64,000 nucleotides of DNA from Zingiber officinale (lineage: Eukaryota; Streptophyta; Magnoliopsida; Zingiberales; Zingiberaceae). The DNA is taken from contig NC_055993.1 in assembly GCF_018446385.1 (NCBI RefSeq), positions 67,596,631 through 67,660,630 on the forward strand, written 5' to 3'. The notes below the pieces were generated by a model. The model worked only from the letters and a program-made list of their open reading frames with translations. It was not told the origin of the DNA and did no database searches. Below, one piece after another: positions 1 through 11,339 of the stretch (the stretch's first letter is position 1; each line of letters begins with the position of its first letter). A program made the position numbers and the translations under genes.

Positions 1-690
1 GGCTTGGAGACCAGTACCATATTCGCTAACCAACTCGGGAACTGTACCTCGCGTATGTGGTCGGCCTCCAGGAGCTTCTCGACTTCCGCCCGTATGATGA
101 CGTTCTGCTCGGCACTATAGTCCCGCTTCCTCTGCTTGACGAGACGAACATCCGGCCGGACGTGGAGCTCGTGCTGCGCGACACTTGGCGAGATCCCTGG
201 CAACTCGTACGTTGACCACGCGAAGACGTCGTGATTCTGCTGGAGGCATCTGACCAACTCTTCCTTCCGTTCTTTTTCCAGATCGGATGCAATGAATGTG
301 GTGGCCTCCGGTCGGTCTTCCCGGATCTGTACTTCCTCCTTTTCTTCATAAACCAAAGTAGGGGGCTTTTCAGTTATAGCGTTTACCTCAAGGCACGGTG
401 CTTTCCGAGCGAACTTTGCTTCGGCTCGGACCATCTACACATAGCATCACCGAGCCGCCAGCTGATCTCCCCAGACTTCTCTCACTCGATCTTCCACGGG
501 GAATTTGATTTTTTGGTAAAAGCTTGAGGCGATCGCCCGGAACTCATTGAGAGTTGGTCGTCCCAATATTACATTGTAGGCAGAGGGGGCATCGACCACG
601 ATGAAGTTAATGGTCCACGTCCTCTATAGCGGCTCTTCTCCTAGCGAGATAACCAACCTAGTCTGCCCAATTAGAAGGACTTCATTGCCA
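1..690 (-). pseudogene. Ty3/gypsy pol fragment: protease-RT linker and RT N terminus
   Basis: Minus-strand translation gives the linker signature NVILGRPTLNEF near 540-580. About 150 codons later comes the segment containing FAWSTYELPGI near 200-230, then the RT entry motif EVEKLLEADHIREVQFPSWL near 35-95. These are the conserved landmarks between protease and RT in plant Ty3/gypsy elements. Two in-frame stops lie near 430-450 and the frame changes again upstream, so no functional polyprotein could be made. The catalytic RT motif (YxDD) is beyond the window edge. Confidence 0.8.
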
Positions 691-1539
691 GTGAACCCAT
701 ATAACGGGGTCATCATTGGCAATAGCTCGTCTTGATCAATTTGAAGCTAGTCAAACGCCTTCTTGAAAATAATGTTGACCGAGCTGCCTGTATCAATAAA
801 TATGCAGTGAATAATGTAGTTAGCTATTACCGCTCGGATAATGAGGACGTCATCGTGGGATACTTCAACTCCCTCAAGGTCCCCGTGACCAAAGCTGATC
901 TCGGGTCCGGATGCCCGTTCTTGGTTGCAGCCAACCGCGTGGATCCTGAGTTGCCGGGCGTGTGACTTTCTGGCCCGATTCGAGTCACTGCCCGTCGGTC
1001 CACCGGCGATGATGTTGATCTCGCCCCGAGCTGCATTGCTTCTATTTTCCTCATCCCGAGCGGATGGTCTCGCTCACTCCTGTGAGGCTCAGGGGTTGGC
1101 CCTTGGATGGTGATGATGTTGCTGATGGTGATGCGGCTCGGGTGAACGCCTGGCCATTCGTCGTTCAGTGTTCTGATGATGAGCTCGCCTGTCTAGTAAA
1201 GGTGATCGGTGGCGATAGTTCCTTGGCTCAGGTTGGCTAACCGGGGGGAGACTCCGGCAGTCTCGAGTGTTGTGAGTGGCTGATTGATGGATTCTACAAA
1301 ACATGGGCATCCATACTTTGCCTTTTTGTCTAGGCCGCTCGGCCGCAATGTGCTGAACGACGGGCGACATGGAGTCTTGATGCGGCCTCATCCCCTCGAC
1401 ACGTGGTCCTCTTGGCGGTTGCTAGCTGGTGTGTGGTCTCCGTTCGGTTGGGACCAAAGGCTCGCCTGGTGCTTCCTTCTTTCGGGCCGCCTGCGCTTCC
1501 TCCACGTTAATATACTCATTTGCTTTTTCTAGCATGTGG

Positions 1540-2376
1540 TCATAGTCGCGAGGCGACTTCCTGATGAGCGACTGAAAGAAGTCCCCGTCGACTAAGCCTT
1601 ATGTGAAAGCATGCATCATTGTCTCGGACGAGACCGCGGGGATGCCCATAGCTGCTTGGTTGAAGCGTTAGATGTAGGCTCGGAGAGTTTCTCTTGGACC
1701 TTGCTTCATGGAAAAAAGGCTGACGCTGGTCTTCTGGTAGCGTCGGTTGCTGACAAAGTGATGAAGGAATGTCGTTCGAAAATCTCTGAAGCTCTGATTG
1801 ATCCGTCCGGCAACCTCCAGAACTAGCGTTGTGCCGAACCGGACAATGTAGTGAGGAAGACTCTGCATTTGACTCCGTCTGTGTATTAATGGAGAGTAGC
1901 AGCATTATCGAATTTCCCGAGTGGTCATCCGGATCGGTTGTACCGTTATACTCTCTGATCGATATGGAAGTGTAATACTTTGGGAGAGGATCTTGTAAGA
2001 TCGCCTCGGAGAACTGGCGATTGACCTGCTCGGGAGATGACTCAGCCCGCGGCGCCTTCTCCTTCCTGGCGTCCCGCACGAGCGCTTCATCAAATGATCC
2101 CTGGTTGGCTAGGGCTAGCTCCGACGTAGTCTGGAACAGTGCCCGATGAAACTGAATAGGGGCGGGCGGCGCGTCTCCTGGTGTGCTGGTCTTCCCCTTG
2201 TTCTGTGCCCAAGTAGAGTATTGCTCCGGTCGGTCCTCCATCGCCGCTCGGCCACCAAAAATCGAGGTGGCCTGCTGCGCTATCCGCTCGGCTTGGGCCT
2301 TCTGCTGTTGCTCGACCATCTTCGCAGCTCGTGCTTGGATGAGTGCGTCGAGCTCCTCGGGAGAGAGCATCACCAT
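1540..2376 (-). pseudogene. Ty3/gypsy gag, frameshifted
   Basis: The open stretch starts near the 5' LTR with a charged, glutamine-rich N terminus (residues 1-45) and is collinear with plant gypsy gag to about residue 155. There the frame is lost around position 1905. The conserved retrotransposon gag core continues in another frame at 1668-1868, including the typical SLFSMKQGPRETLRAYI segment. The shift leaves this frame with a non-gag tail. In an intact element this protein would form the capsid that packages element RNA. No complete CCHC knuckle could be read in one frame downstream. Retroelement origin is certain enough; the exact clade is not. Confidence 0.75.
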
Positions 2377-2445
2377 GAGTTGGCGTCCAGCTTCTTCTAT
2401 CTTCTAGGCTCGGATTCAGGTGCGTTCCCACAGACGGTGCCAATT

Positions 2446-3302
2446 TGATCCTGTCCAAGAGTTGAGTCGATAGATGCTGGGGACGTGGCGTTCTCTACTG
2501 ACTCCGCGTAGACTCCAAGATGACGTAACCTCCGGTGAACAAGCAACAAAATCGAGCCGGGAGGGGGATCCCGACGACGGCCCTCCGACGCTCAAGTCAG
2601 GCGAGGGGAAATTCAAACAGCACAACGAGGCCAAGAGCTACAGTAGATTAGAATGCATACCTCCGTCGAAGGTTGGGGGCCCTTATATAGGGCTCCCCGG
2701 AGGCGCGTGCATGCTCTTCGAAGCGTACACACGCCTCAAAGCATACCTAGAAATGATCGTGTCAGAAAAGCGTGCCTGACGCCATGCCGTAATTGTCCGG
2801 GCATATCTCTGACGTGACAGTGGAAACTTCCACCGTACAATTCTCTATCCGGTCCAGCCGCCAACCATGTTGTCTGTCGGTGACACACGTCTCGAGAAGG
2901 ATATCCTTAGTTGCTCCCTTTGTCCCCTTCTGCGCCTTGTCCGTTTCGGGCTGAGCGGAAAAGCCGCTCGATCCCGTAGGGCTCGGACCTGGAGGCATGC
3001 CAGACCGAGCGAGAATGCTTCCTTGGTTGAGCTACAGTTCAGCCGGGTGGGCATGCCGCTCGGCTCGGCAATTCCTCTGTACTTGGTAGCTTGTGAGCGT
3101 CGGAAGCCCGACTCGTGGTCGAGCTATCTTCGTACTAGCCTTGGCGCGATCCTGGCTGAGCGACCATGAGACCTCTCTCAGTCGGGCGGTTATGAGACCG
3201 ATCCGATCGGTCGAACCCGTAGGTTGACCCCTCTGACCTTGACCTTCACGTGTTGTTGACCCTTGTCCATGCGAGCCCCTCCCTACGCTTACCACCGGAT
3301 CA
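2446..3302 (-). repeat. 5' LTR of the Ty3/gypsy element
   Basis: The 857-bp segment is bounded on the minus strand by TGATCC and GGATCA, a perfect 6-bp terminal inverted repeat around the canonical TG...CA ends. The internal leader follows directly at 2445. A TATATAAG box on the minus strand near 2675-2685 marks the likely promoter. It contains a module (around 2575-2600) that also occurs in the solo LTR at 9016-10286, so the two belong to related families. Its partner LTR is off-window, so no TSD can be checked. Confidence 0.75.
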
Positions 3303-3411
3303 TAATATAAAGAAAGAACACGTACATGACTAATAGAATCTAAATTATAAATTAATATTAAATAAAGATTAATCCAACCCTTTATTACTTTAACTCTAGT
3401 TTCACTCCAAG

Positions 3412-3413
<2 letters not shown>

Positions 3414-3445
<32 letters not shown>
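3414..3445. repeat. Poly(T) tract, 32 bp
   Basis: This is an uninterrupted run of 32 T on the + strand just outside the gypsy LTR. It may be the A-tail of a degraded minus-strand retroposon, but no body is recognisable beside it. The rest of 3303-3880 holds no gene I can identify. Confidence 0.9.
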
Positions 3446-3446
<1 letters not shown>

Positions 3447-3899
3447 TGTAAATGTGCATGTGAAAGTATTTATGAATGTAAGCTCCTTCCCTATTTCCAT
3501 GGTTTGAAAAAACACTATTAGAAATAATAAAATAGATTAAAAATTTGTGAGAAAAATAAAAATTTACCAATCTACATGTATGCTCATCTATATTAATAGA
3601 GCCTCTCACGTATTTAACAGACAAGCCTCCAGAATTATAAGCTTGATTTATTCTATTTTGATGACTCCTTTGTTTGATCTCATCAGTTGCCCTAACATTG
3701 GAGATCGTGGCACAATGTTCATCGGTGATGAAGGGTGACTATTTTCCCTAGTTATAGCATGATTCAGTACATGTCAGATGTGATCACCTTATTTTTTATT
3801 AAATATTCTTTTTATTTCCTTCTCTTCACTCTGGTCCCAATTAAATGTCCGCTGAAATAGAAAAAAATGATTATGTATTCACTTTAATTTCATATATAA

Positions 3900-4330
3900 A
3901 CTGAAGGAGATATACCTTAAACTCGTTCCACCAAAGCTCTTTGGTGATGCTGGAGTGCTTGTATATGTCATTGAAGCACCTCCCCAATGGTTATTTACGA
4001 TTCGACAAATATAGTGAATAACCCTTATAAAATTTGCAAATCTATCATTACAAACAAATAATGTTAAATAATTAAGATAGTTGAAAAAATAAAATATTTT
4101 ATAGTACTTACGAATCTCTGAGCAGAACTATAAACTCTTGAGAGTCTATAAACTCAGCAACTGAGTTTCTAGCTGAATTAGGGTGCATGGGTACTGGCAA
4201 CGGAACTGGCAACGATGAATGAGAAGGTACTGACCAAGGTGTATGAGAATGTCTTGCCTTATCAGGGAGTAGGTACAGTGGTAGGTGATGAATCCGACTA
4301 GTCTCAAGAACTCCGTCTCCATCCACCCCG
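3900..4330 (-). pseudogene. Possible second CACTA ORF fragment
   Basis: A minus-strand open stretch at 4326-4108 of 72 codons is followed, in another frame near 4000-3910, by a segment reading FNDIYKHSSITKELWWNEFK. This resembles the Transposase_24/Ptta-type protein often encoded beside TNP2 in plant CACTA elements. The match is short and was made by eye. Position and strand fit, but it could also be unrelated sequence. Confidence 0.35.
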
Positions 4331-4904
4331 TCAAAAGATATTCTAAAAATTCAAATATAGGATAAAGCAAATTATAAATTTTATGCATAATGAAGAAGAT
4401 TAAAAAAAGCCTATCATATCTGCTAACAGATTAGAGAGTGCTCAACAAAATACCAAGATGTCATCTGTAATGACCTATAGGAAAAAAAAAATACAGTGCA
4501 TTTAATGAGATAGGATATAAACAACTAATTAAGCTACAAATTTTATAAATTTACATATTAAAACTAAATTTACCCATAAATAAAACCATTATTGTATATG
4601 AAAATAGGTTATCATGTTAAGATTACAAAATTTACCCATCATCAAACATCAAAGTCCTCATTGTCATTCTCATCCTCATCATCATCATTCTCACCATTGT
4701 CATCGTCACCATCATTATCATCATAATCATCTGATTCATCATTATCATCAACATCATTTTTATGAATTTCACTTACATCGACGTTTATCACTACTCTGCT
4801 GGGATCTCATAATATTGGAGTAATATTTTCCTTGGTTTAAAATGTGTTCGCAACTTCCTCTTGTTAATATGCAATGTCTTCCTAACATTTCTCAATTTTT
4901 TCCA

Positions 4905-5318
4905 TTTTTTGGTTTTACAAACAACTCACCAATCAATCTTGTCACGTTTTAAACTAGGATATGAAGAATATAATACTTGAATTGCTTGTTGTGCCAACAC
5001 AAATGGTTTATATTTCTTATACATTCTCTTATAATTTATTTCAACCAAATTATAACTTGGATGCACCTTCATCCCTCTAATAGGGTCAAACTAGCGACAC
5101 ATAAATAAGATAACTCGCATTTTTGATGCAGGATATTCTACCTCTATAATTTCATCTAACAAACCATTAAAATCATTGATTGCACCTCCATCATTAGATG
5201 ACTGAACACAAACTCCACTATTCATTGTAGTCTTCCTCATTCCATATTCTTGAGTACGACAATTATATCCATTTATGAAACATACTGGCCAAGTGTGTAC
5301 TAATACTTTTGGACCCAT
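4905..5318 (-). pseudogene. CACTA transposase DUF4216-like C-terminal domain
   Basis: The first 75 codons (5318-5091) carry VCFINGYNCRTQEYGM and MNSGVCVQSS and end in LDEIIEVEYPASKMRVILF, the hallmarks of DUF4216. After a stop at 5091 the same domain continues with RGMKVHPSYNLVEINYKR and FVLAQQAIQVLYSSYPSLKR as far as about 4930. An acidic run of Asp/Asn/Glu codons follows at 4760-4660, typical of the C-terminal tail of these transposases. One stop interrupts an otherwise collinear domain. Confidence 0.8.
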
Positions 5319-5530
5319 AGATGGATTAACAAATCATATTCAAGGTGAGCTTGATTATCATGAACCTAAAGTCAAATACGTATGCCAATTGTGAAAAGTC
5401 TACATGAGTAAACCAAATTTAGATTATCTACTTACATAAACCATGGTACAAATTCTTCTTCACATAAGCGATCAAACTCTTATGTTGACAATTCATAATA
5501 TAAGTTTTGAAAAATCTTACCATAAAAAAA

Positions 5531-5694
5531 AGGGCAGCCTGGTGCACGAAGCTCCCACCATACGGGGTCTCAGGGAAAGATCCATTGTACGCAGTCTTAC
5601 CCTACTTTTTGTAAGAGGCTATTTTCAGGATTCGAACTCGTGATCTTTTGGTCATAAAGCAACAACTTTACTATTACGCCAAGGCTCCCCTTCA
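5531..5694 (-). mobile_element. Au-type SINE with perfect 24-bp target-site duplication
   Basis: This tRNA-derived body is read on the minus strand from 5694. It has an A-box-like TGGCGTAATAG, a B-box-like AGTTCGAATCC, and a 3' end GGCTGCCC followed by T-rich sequence. The flanks 5507-5530 and 5695-5718 are identical over 24 bp (starting TTGAAAAATC), a complete target-site duplication made by LINE-type retroposition. It interrupts the CACTA remnant. A diverged copy of the same family lies at 54788-54955. Confidence 0.85.
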
Positions 5695-6117
5695 TTGAAA
5701 AATCTTACCATAAAAAAATAAATTATAACACAAACAATTTACGACATTCTGAGCTTAAAATAAATAAATAATAAATACTAACTCATAATATGGTGATACT
5801 TCTAGACAATTCAGTAAAATATATGTCTAGGTTACCCGTTATTCTTGATTAGTTAAATATCTCTGCTTACATAGTACATTTGGCCGACCAAGGTAATTAA
5901 AATTTGAGAATGAATTCAAATTTGGATCAATATGACTCTCATTATTTATTTCCATTCTTCACCTTTTGCTCAAAACGTGAGGCTCAAAATAATATGATGT
6001 AAAAGTTGTTACTTCCTCCATAATGTATGCTTTAACAATAGAAGCTTCAACTCATGCCTTGTTTTTACCTTTTGCTTCAAATGATATAGAAATCTAATAG
6101 TAATAAAATAAATTGTA

Positions 6118-6480
6118 TTAAATATTAATATATAATAAAATTAGTAAAATTTTAAAGTAACAAGTTGTCGAAATATAGAAGATGAAAATTTTATCGTTCA
6201 AATAGATAATGGATAGGTCCTCCAACTTTAGCCTTGTATGGGAAGTGAACCAATAGATGTTCCATGGAATATCAAAAAATACGGGTGGAAATATCCTTTC
6301 TAAATTATATAAAATGATTGGAATGTCTCTTTCTAATATCTCCATATGTGAATATTTCAAAATTATTGAACAAATATCATGTAAGAAAATACTTAACTCC
6401 GTAATGACACTCCATATAAAATTTGGTAAGAGTTCCTTAAAAGAAATAAGAATGAGTCTTTACATAAATATATGATAATC
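6118..6480 (-). pseudogene. CACTA transposase DUF4218-like domain fragment
   Basis: The 80-codon minus-strand stretch 6360-6118 begins with a segment containing LERIFPPVFFDI, which resembles the DUF4218 signature found downstream of TNP2 in plant CACTA transposases. The part after FTSHTRLKLEDL has drifted out of frame. It sits exactly between the TNP2 core and the DUF4216 piece, which supports the reading. Confidence 0.7.
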
Positions 6481-6499
6481 GTGACTTTTCAAACCAATT

Positions 6500-7500
6500 T
6501 ATTTACATTCCTTCATATCGACACATCTTCCAAGATTAGAGACATAAACATTTGAAAATTTCAATGATTTCAACAATTTACAAACAATACGTCTCTGATC
6601 CTTATTCAATATATAAACTGTCTTTAACTTTGGTCCTCTACTACTTTCATCGACATCAAGAGTAAGTCTTTTACAAAGGAGTCACATATCTTTTCTTGCA
6701 TTTAGATTATTTTTTTATTTTTAACGTTGGTATCACTGTATTTATCATATTATCAAAAATATTCTTCTCAATATTTATTACATCAAGATTATGATGAATC
6801 AAATGACTAAACTAATAGGGTAAATCTCAAAATATACTCTGTTTTGTTTATTTATATATACTTCCATATTCATATGTTGTACCATGTGTCTCTTTAATAA
6901 CAGATGGAAAGTTAAACACTTTGAACCAAATCTATTCCCATGTTAATTTCAATGGTAGATGTGTTCTTTCAATTCAATTCTTAGTGAATTCATCTTTATT
7001 CTTTCTGAAATTATGTTTCGATGGTAAAAATTATCTATGACAATTAAAATAACTCACCTTCTTCCTGTATTTCAATCTAATTGACTTTAATCTCTCCATA
7101 CATATTATACATCCTAAAATCCCAATGGTACTCTAATGTGATAGCATACGACAAGAACGAAAGTCATTTATGGTCCAAAGAAGAATAGCCTTCATTACAA
7201 ACATCTGATTAGTATGAATATCGTATGTAAGAAAACCTTCATGTCATAATTGTTTCAACTATGCAATTAGTAGTTGCATATAAATATCTATTAACTTCTT
7301 CAAATTTTATGGGTCAGGCACAACCAATGTTAAAAATATATAGGGAGTTTTCATGCACATCTCAGGTAGAAGATTATATGAAGTTAAGATATCTGGCCAA
7401 TAAGAAAATTTCTTCCTGATTTACTAAATAGAGCAAATCCATCAGCACAAATACCTAGTCTAATATTTCATGTCTCCTTTGTAAATTTTGTTAGATTTTG
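6500..7500 (-). pseudogene. CACTA TNP2-type transposase core, decayed
   Basis: Reading several minus-strand frames in turn gives NIRLGICADGFALF near 7475-7425, then a segment with EMCMKTPYIFLTL, then LLWTINDF and CMERLKSIRLK near 7175-7085. A fragment matching the conserved HHNLDVINIEKNIFDNM stretch follows near 6800-6750. These match the order of conserved blocks in plant TNP2 transposases, which cut and paste CACTA elements. At least six frame interruptions or stops are visible. No catalytic activity is possible from this copy. Confidence 0.75.
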
Positions 7501-8950
7501 AGGGGTGGCCTAAGGCAATCACTTTACGATTTTTATTAAATATAAATTCATTATTTGAGTACGTATTATATGTTTGATTGTCTTAAACTCATTTATTGAA
7601 TGTCCGTAATACAATTCATAGCATGAGAGAAACTGTGATTGGATCACAATTAGTGATTATCTCTATGTGTGCAATTATGAACGTATTGGAATTTTCTTAG
7701 TCGTTGAATTTATGTATTCAGACATCATCAATCCTGTAAGACTAGCACGAGTTATACTCCTTGGTTTGCCAACTAGCTATTTTCTCACTGGCTAAAGACA
7801 TTGGGATGTCGAGAGTTAAACATAGATGCTAGTTATGATAACTAGTTCATTGGAGTGACTCGTTGTAAGACTTCATATGGTTATCTATATATATGGATAT
7901 GTCTGCAAAGCTCTTATTGTAGCTCGAGTGCAAGTTTCCTTTGACTTGAGGTATACAACTTATCTTGGTCATGGAGACTTACACTTTGACATCTTAAGCA
8001 AGCACGTCATTGAGGTGTGGACCCGGGATAATTGGGTATAAGTTGAAATGCCTAAAGATGTTTGGATAGCTCACAGAGGATTCACCATTCCTTGTGAGGA
8101 GACCTATACCCTATAGCCAGTTGTTAGGACTATTACTCAAAGTTTTTTGCTAAAGCATCACATGTTAAGAGTATGAGACTCTTGCACACATATACAAGTA
8201 ATTTGAATATGTAGAATGAGAAAATATTACTTGGGCTAGGTGTGACGTAGTCAGTCTAGTGGGGACAAATACATAGATCATGTCCTGAACAAGTGAATAT
8301 AAGACGAGTGAAAGGAACAAGGTACAACTCACTGTAGTTATTGAAGGGTTTATAATTAGTTCTAAAAATAACTATAATTTTCTGACTAATTGGGGATCAT
8401 GATGTACTACTAGATACCACTCATGATCATTCTATAATTAAGTAGTTAATTATGGGCGTCCAAGATAAACCAGAAACCTATTGGGTCACATGCACTAACG
8501 AGTCGCTAAAAGACGTAAAACAAGTTAAAGAATAAGATTCTTAGATCAAGAGATAAATGTTCGGTTGGATCATACATAAGACAAATATAGAAATATTTAT
8601 CATGATGGAAAAGAAGATGGGCTACATCTCTTATGGTAGAGTTAAACCATATATAATTTAATCATGAATTAGTTATGGATCAATTTGGTTTAGTTGTAAA
8701 CCAAACCAAGGAGTTAATGAGCTAATTTTTTGTTAAGGGATAATGGGTTATATTTGGGATTTCTAATCCAACTCATTAAAGAGGATTATATATAAATGTA
8801 ATTGGAAGAGAATTAGAAACGAGTTTCATTATTTGGTTGATTGGCTTTTGGGAAACTCAATCCTCCTCTCCCTCTGCTCTCTCTCCCTCCACCAAACAAG
8901 AGGGTGCTCCCTCTTGTACTGTGACCACCACAAGGGAGAAAAACTCTTTC
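7500..8950 (+). repeat. LTR-like remnant, plus orientation
   Basis: This is a non-coding stretch with the style of a Copia-type LTR. A TATA box (ATTATATATAAA) lies near 8783-8795, and a pyrimidine-rich CTCTCCCTC segment 60-90 bases later would be the transcribed start. It begins where CACTA coding similarity stops. No TSD, PBS or partner LTR was found, so it may be a truncated solo LTR. There is no ORF. Confidence 0.45.
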
Positions 8951-9015
8951 TGTATTTTGTAGTCAATTGTTTAGGGTAAATGGGAGGGTTTAGTTATGGG
9001 TGATTCGATACGATA

Positions 9016-10286
9016 TGATATGGAGTGTTAAATAAGAACCTCGAACTAATGTGGAAGGTGAAGTCAAGATGATGTGGAGGTCCAAGTCAAGGAAAGGTGA
9101 CGGTCAAAGGGTCACCCTTGGATAGAGCTCAGCCTCTCATCCAATACTAAGGCCTTCCAATTCAAGGACGGTCGGTCCTGCCTGAGGAACGAGCATTCTA
9201 ATCCTAAGTACAATTAATAACTCGACTGGATCTAAGCAGCCATAGATATCACTTCGATGGTAAGGGACCAGTCCCTAGTCGTGAAGACCCCCAATCAAAA
9301 GGTTGGTCTAGTCCCGAGGGACTTAGTCCTCCATTCTCTAGAAGATGAGTGACCCTAAGAATCGGATTGTATTCTACTCATATCTTCATACTCTTAGCAT
9401 ACATTCGAGCGACCCTAAGAACCGGACGGTATTCTACTTAGATCTCCAAACTCTTAATATATATTCGAATGACCCTAAGAACTAGACAGTAATTTTCTTA
9501 GACCTCCAGATCTCAACATATATTCAAACAACCCTAAGAATCGGATAGTATTCCACTCAGATCTTTAGCATTACCACACATGTATATCACAGCAGTGCAG
9601 AGCACAAGCCAACCTTATAAAACTCAAGGTTATATTTATTATTCACTCGGGTAGGTCAACGCCTGGCCGAGGTATGTTCAAGGAACAACATTGTCAGAGA
9701 ATCCTAACAACTTGTCAGAGAATAATAACCGTCTGTCAGAGAATATTCTTCTAAGATAATATAGGTTCAGGGAACTTTCCTTAGAGACGATTATGCTTCC
9801 CCTCAGCTAACACATTATGCTCACATATTATATGGCGTCAGTTACAAAAAGGGTACACACGGGTAGCGGAAGATTCCTCAAACAGGCTATACGCCCTCCA
9901 GGATGCATATACTCCGCTACTCAACAACTTCTGACACTCGACATTCTTTGTCATCTCATTATTGCAGAGGTTATAGATGTGATATATAAATAGAGAGTCC
10001 TTTTCGATGGCAAGGTATGTATACTTTGTTAGACTAAGTGTCCATCCTGCTGTTCATCACCACTGTTCTACTTTCCGCCTGGGCATACACTGACTTGAGC
10101 GTCGGAGGACCTTCGCCAGGAAACCCTTTCCTAGTTTTTGCAGCTGATGTTATGTTGGTTTGTCTGAGTGTGTGTAGGGATCCTAGTACATCAACCAGGA
10201 GTCTTCGAATCAACCCCGAGGTCTTCATCCGGTCAACATTGTAGTCACCTACCTAACGCGCCATCTCCAGCTTTCAGATAGGATCA
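9016..10286 (+). mobile_element. Ty3/gypsy solo LTR with TSD CGATA
   Basis: This 1271-bp element starts TGATATGG and ends AGGATCA, flanked by the 5-bp duplication CGATA at 9011-9015 and 10287-10291. A TATATAAATAGAG promoter motif sits near 9980-9995, giving plus orientation. The GACTTGAGCGTCGGAGG module near 10095-10115 is shared with the gypsy LTR at 2446-3302 (opposite strand). No internal domain remains, so it is a product of LTR-LTR recombination. Confidence 0.8.
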
Positions 10287-10434
10287 CGATATATTGAATC
10301 CTAAATTGTATTTTATATCAAAAAGTTTGGTATAAAAGGAATTCATATATATTGATACTGTATCAAAATTTAAATATATTAAATTTTTAATATAGTATAA
10401 ATTCATATCATTTGTATTAAAATTTTGATATTGG

Positions 10435-10574
<140 letters not shown>

Positions 10575-10714
10575 GATTTTTAGATATTTTTTTAATTTTT
10601 CCTAACCCTAGTTTTGGTTACATTTTGTGAATTTTTTGGTAGTTTATTAAAATATTTGAAATTCTATCCCAAAAAAATTAAATTAAATTATTATTAAATA
10701 AAGCAGCTGCAACA

Positions 10715-10926
10715 CATTATGTGTCCAGTTGTCGCCCAATCACTCACAGTTCGATTCCCAACTACGGCATATTTGTAGGATTTTTTCCTCCAAATGAGGT
10801 GCGCAACCATAGGATGTTGAGCTTCTGGATTGTCCGCCGCAACGCTTCCTAATTTACCCTAACAACTCGTGGAAAACTTTCATAAGGCCAAGTCAGTCGC
10901 TCCAAGTTCAGTATTAACTATTTTTT
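10715..10926 (+). mobile_element. tRNA-derived SINE-like insertion
   Basis: About 210 bp are present here and absent from the matching site in the YAK1 promoter (46460-46475). The sequence has a B-box-like CAGTTCGATTCCC near 10747-10760 followed by a characteristic GCATATTTGTAGGA. A diverged relative lies at 31430-31640. No clean TSD was seen. It could alternatively be ancestral sequence deleted from the other copy. Confidence 0.5.
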
Positions 10927-11339
10927 TTATGATTGGTTAAGAAATAAATAGACATTATTTGTTATTTATTTTATTGGATGAGAAAGTAACGGAAAAAAAG
11001 AAAACAAAGGAAAATTGTCGAGATCCAATCTGGGTTATTTTATGTTTGCCTTCTTCTTCCCCTCCCATCTCCCCTCCCTACCTCCCTACCTCCCTCCCAC
11101 CAATCGCCATCTTTGCTATTGTCGTAGGTTGATAATATCATCTCCCAGTCTTCTAAAAGTTGTTCTCGTCATTTGTATACTCCGGTCACCCCGACCCTAA
11201 CATGGTCGAATGGACCCTTCAAAATTCCGTCATCGAGAGTTATCAGTAGTTAGTCATCCTCGGAATCCATCTGATTGTTTGGAATCATTGAACATGTTTC
11301 CCTGCAATTGTTATACGTAATGAGTAGGATATAGAATGT

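Larger units (their letters stand above)
1..2445 (-). mobile_element. Ty3/gypsy LTR retrotransposon, internal region, truncated by window edge
   Basis: Read on the minus strand from the LTR at 2446, the order is primer-binding region, gag, zinc-knuckle/protease region, protease-RT linker and the start of reverse transcriptase, which runs off the left edge. The bases next to the LTR contain TGGCACCGTCTGTGGGAACG, the leader motif typical of many plant gypsy elements. Frames change several times and there are in-frame stops, so the copy is dead. The 3' half, with RNase H, integrase and the second LTR, lies outside the window. Family assignment rests on the gag and RT motifs described in the sub-entries. 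Confidence 0.85.
3890..7500 (-). mobile_element. CACTA (En/Spm-type) transposon remnant
   Basis: On the minus strand the pieces come in the order expected for a plant CACTA transposase: TNP2 core (about 7500-6500), DUF4218-like domain (about 6480-6118), DUF4216-like domain (about 5318-4905), an acidic tail (about 4760-4660), and possibly the second CACTA ORF (about 4330-3900). Every piece is broken by stops and frameshifts. I did not find CACTA termini, so the element limits are unknown. A SINE sits between the DUF4218 and DUF4216 parts. The upstream end is cut near 7500, where LTR-like sequence begins. Confidence 0.8.

Noticed and set aside
4614-4823. Histidine-rich 69-residue ORF on the + strand
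   Set aside because: It is the antisense of GAT/AAT-rich codons forming the acidic tail of the CACTA transposase; the CATCAT wording explains the His content.
7500-8950. Additional CACTA transposase upstream of the TNP2 core
   Set aside because: No TNP2 N-terminal blocks appear in any frame. The TATA box and layout fit an LTR better.
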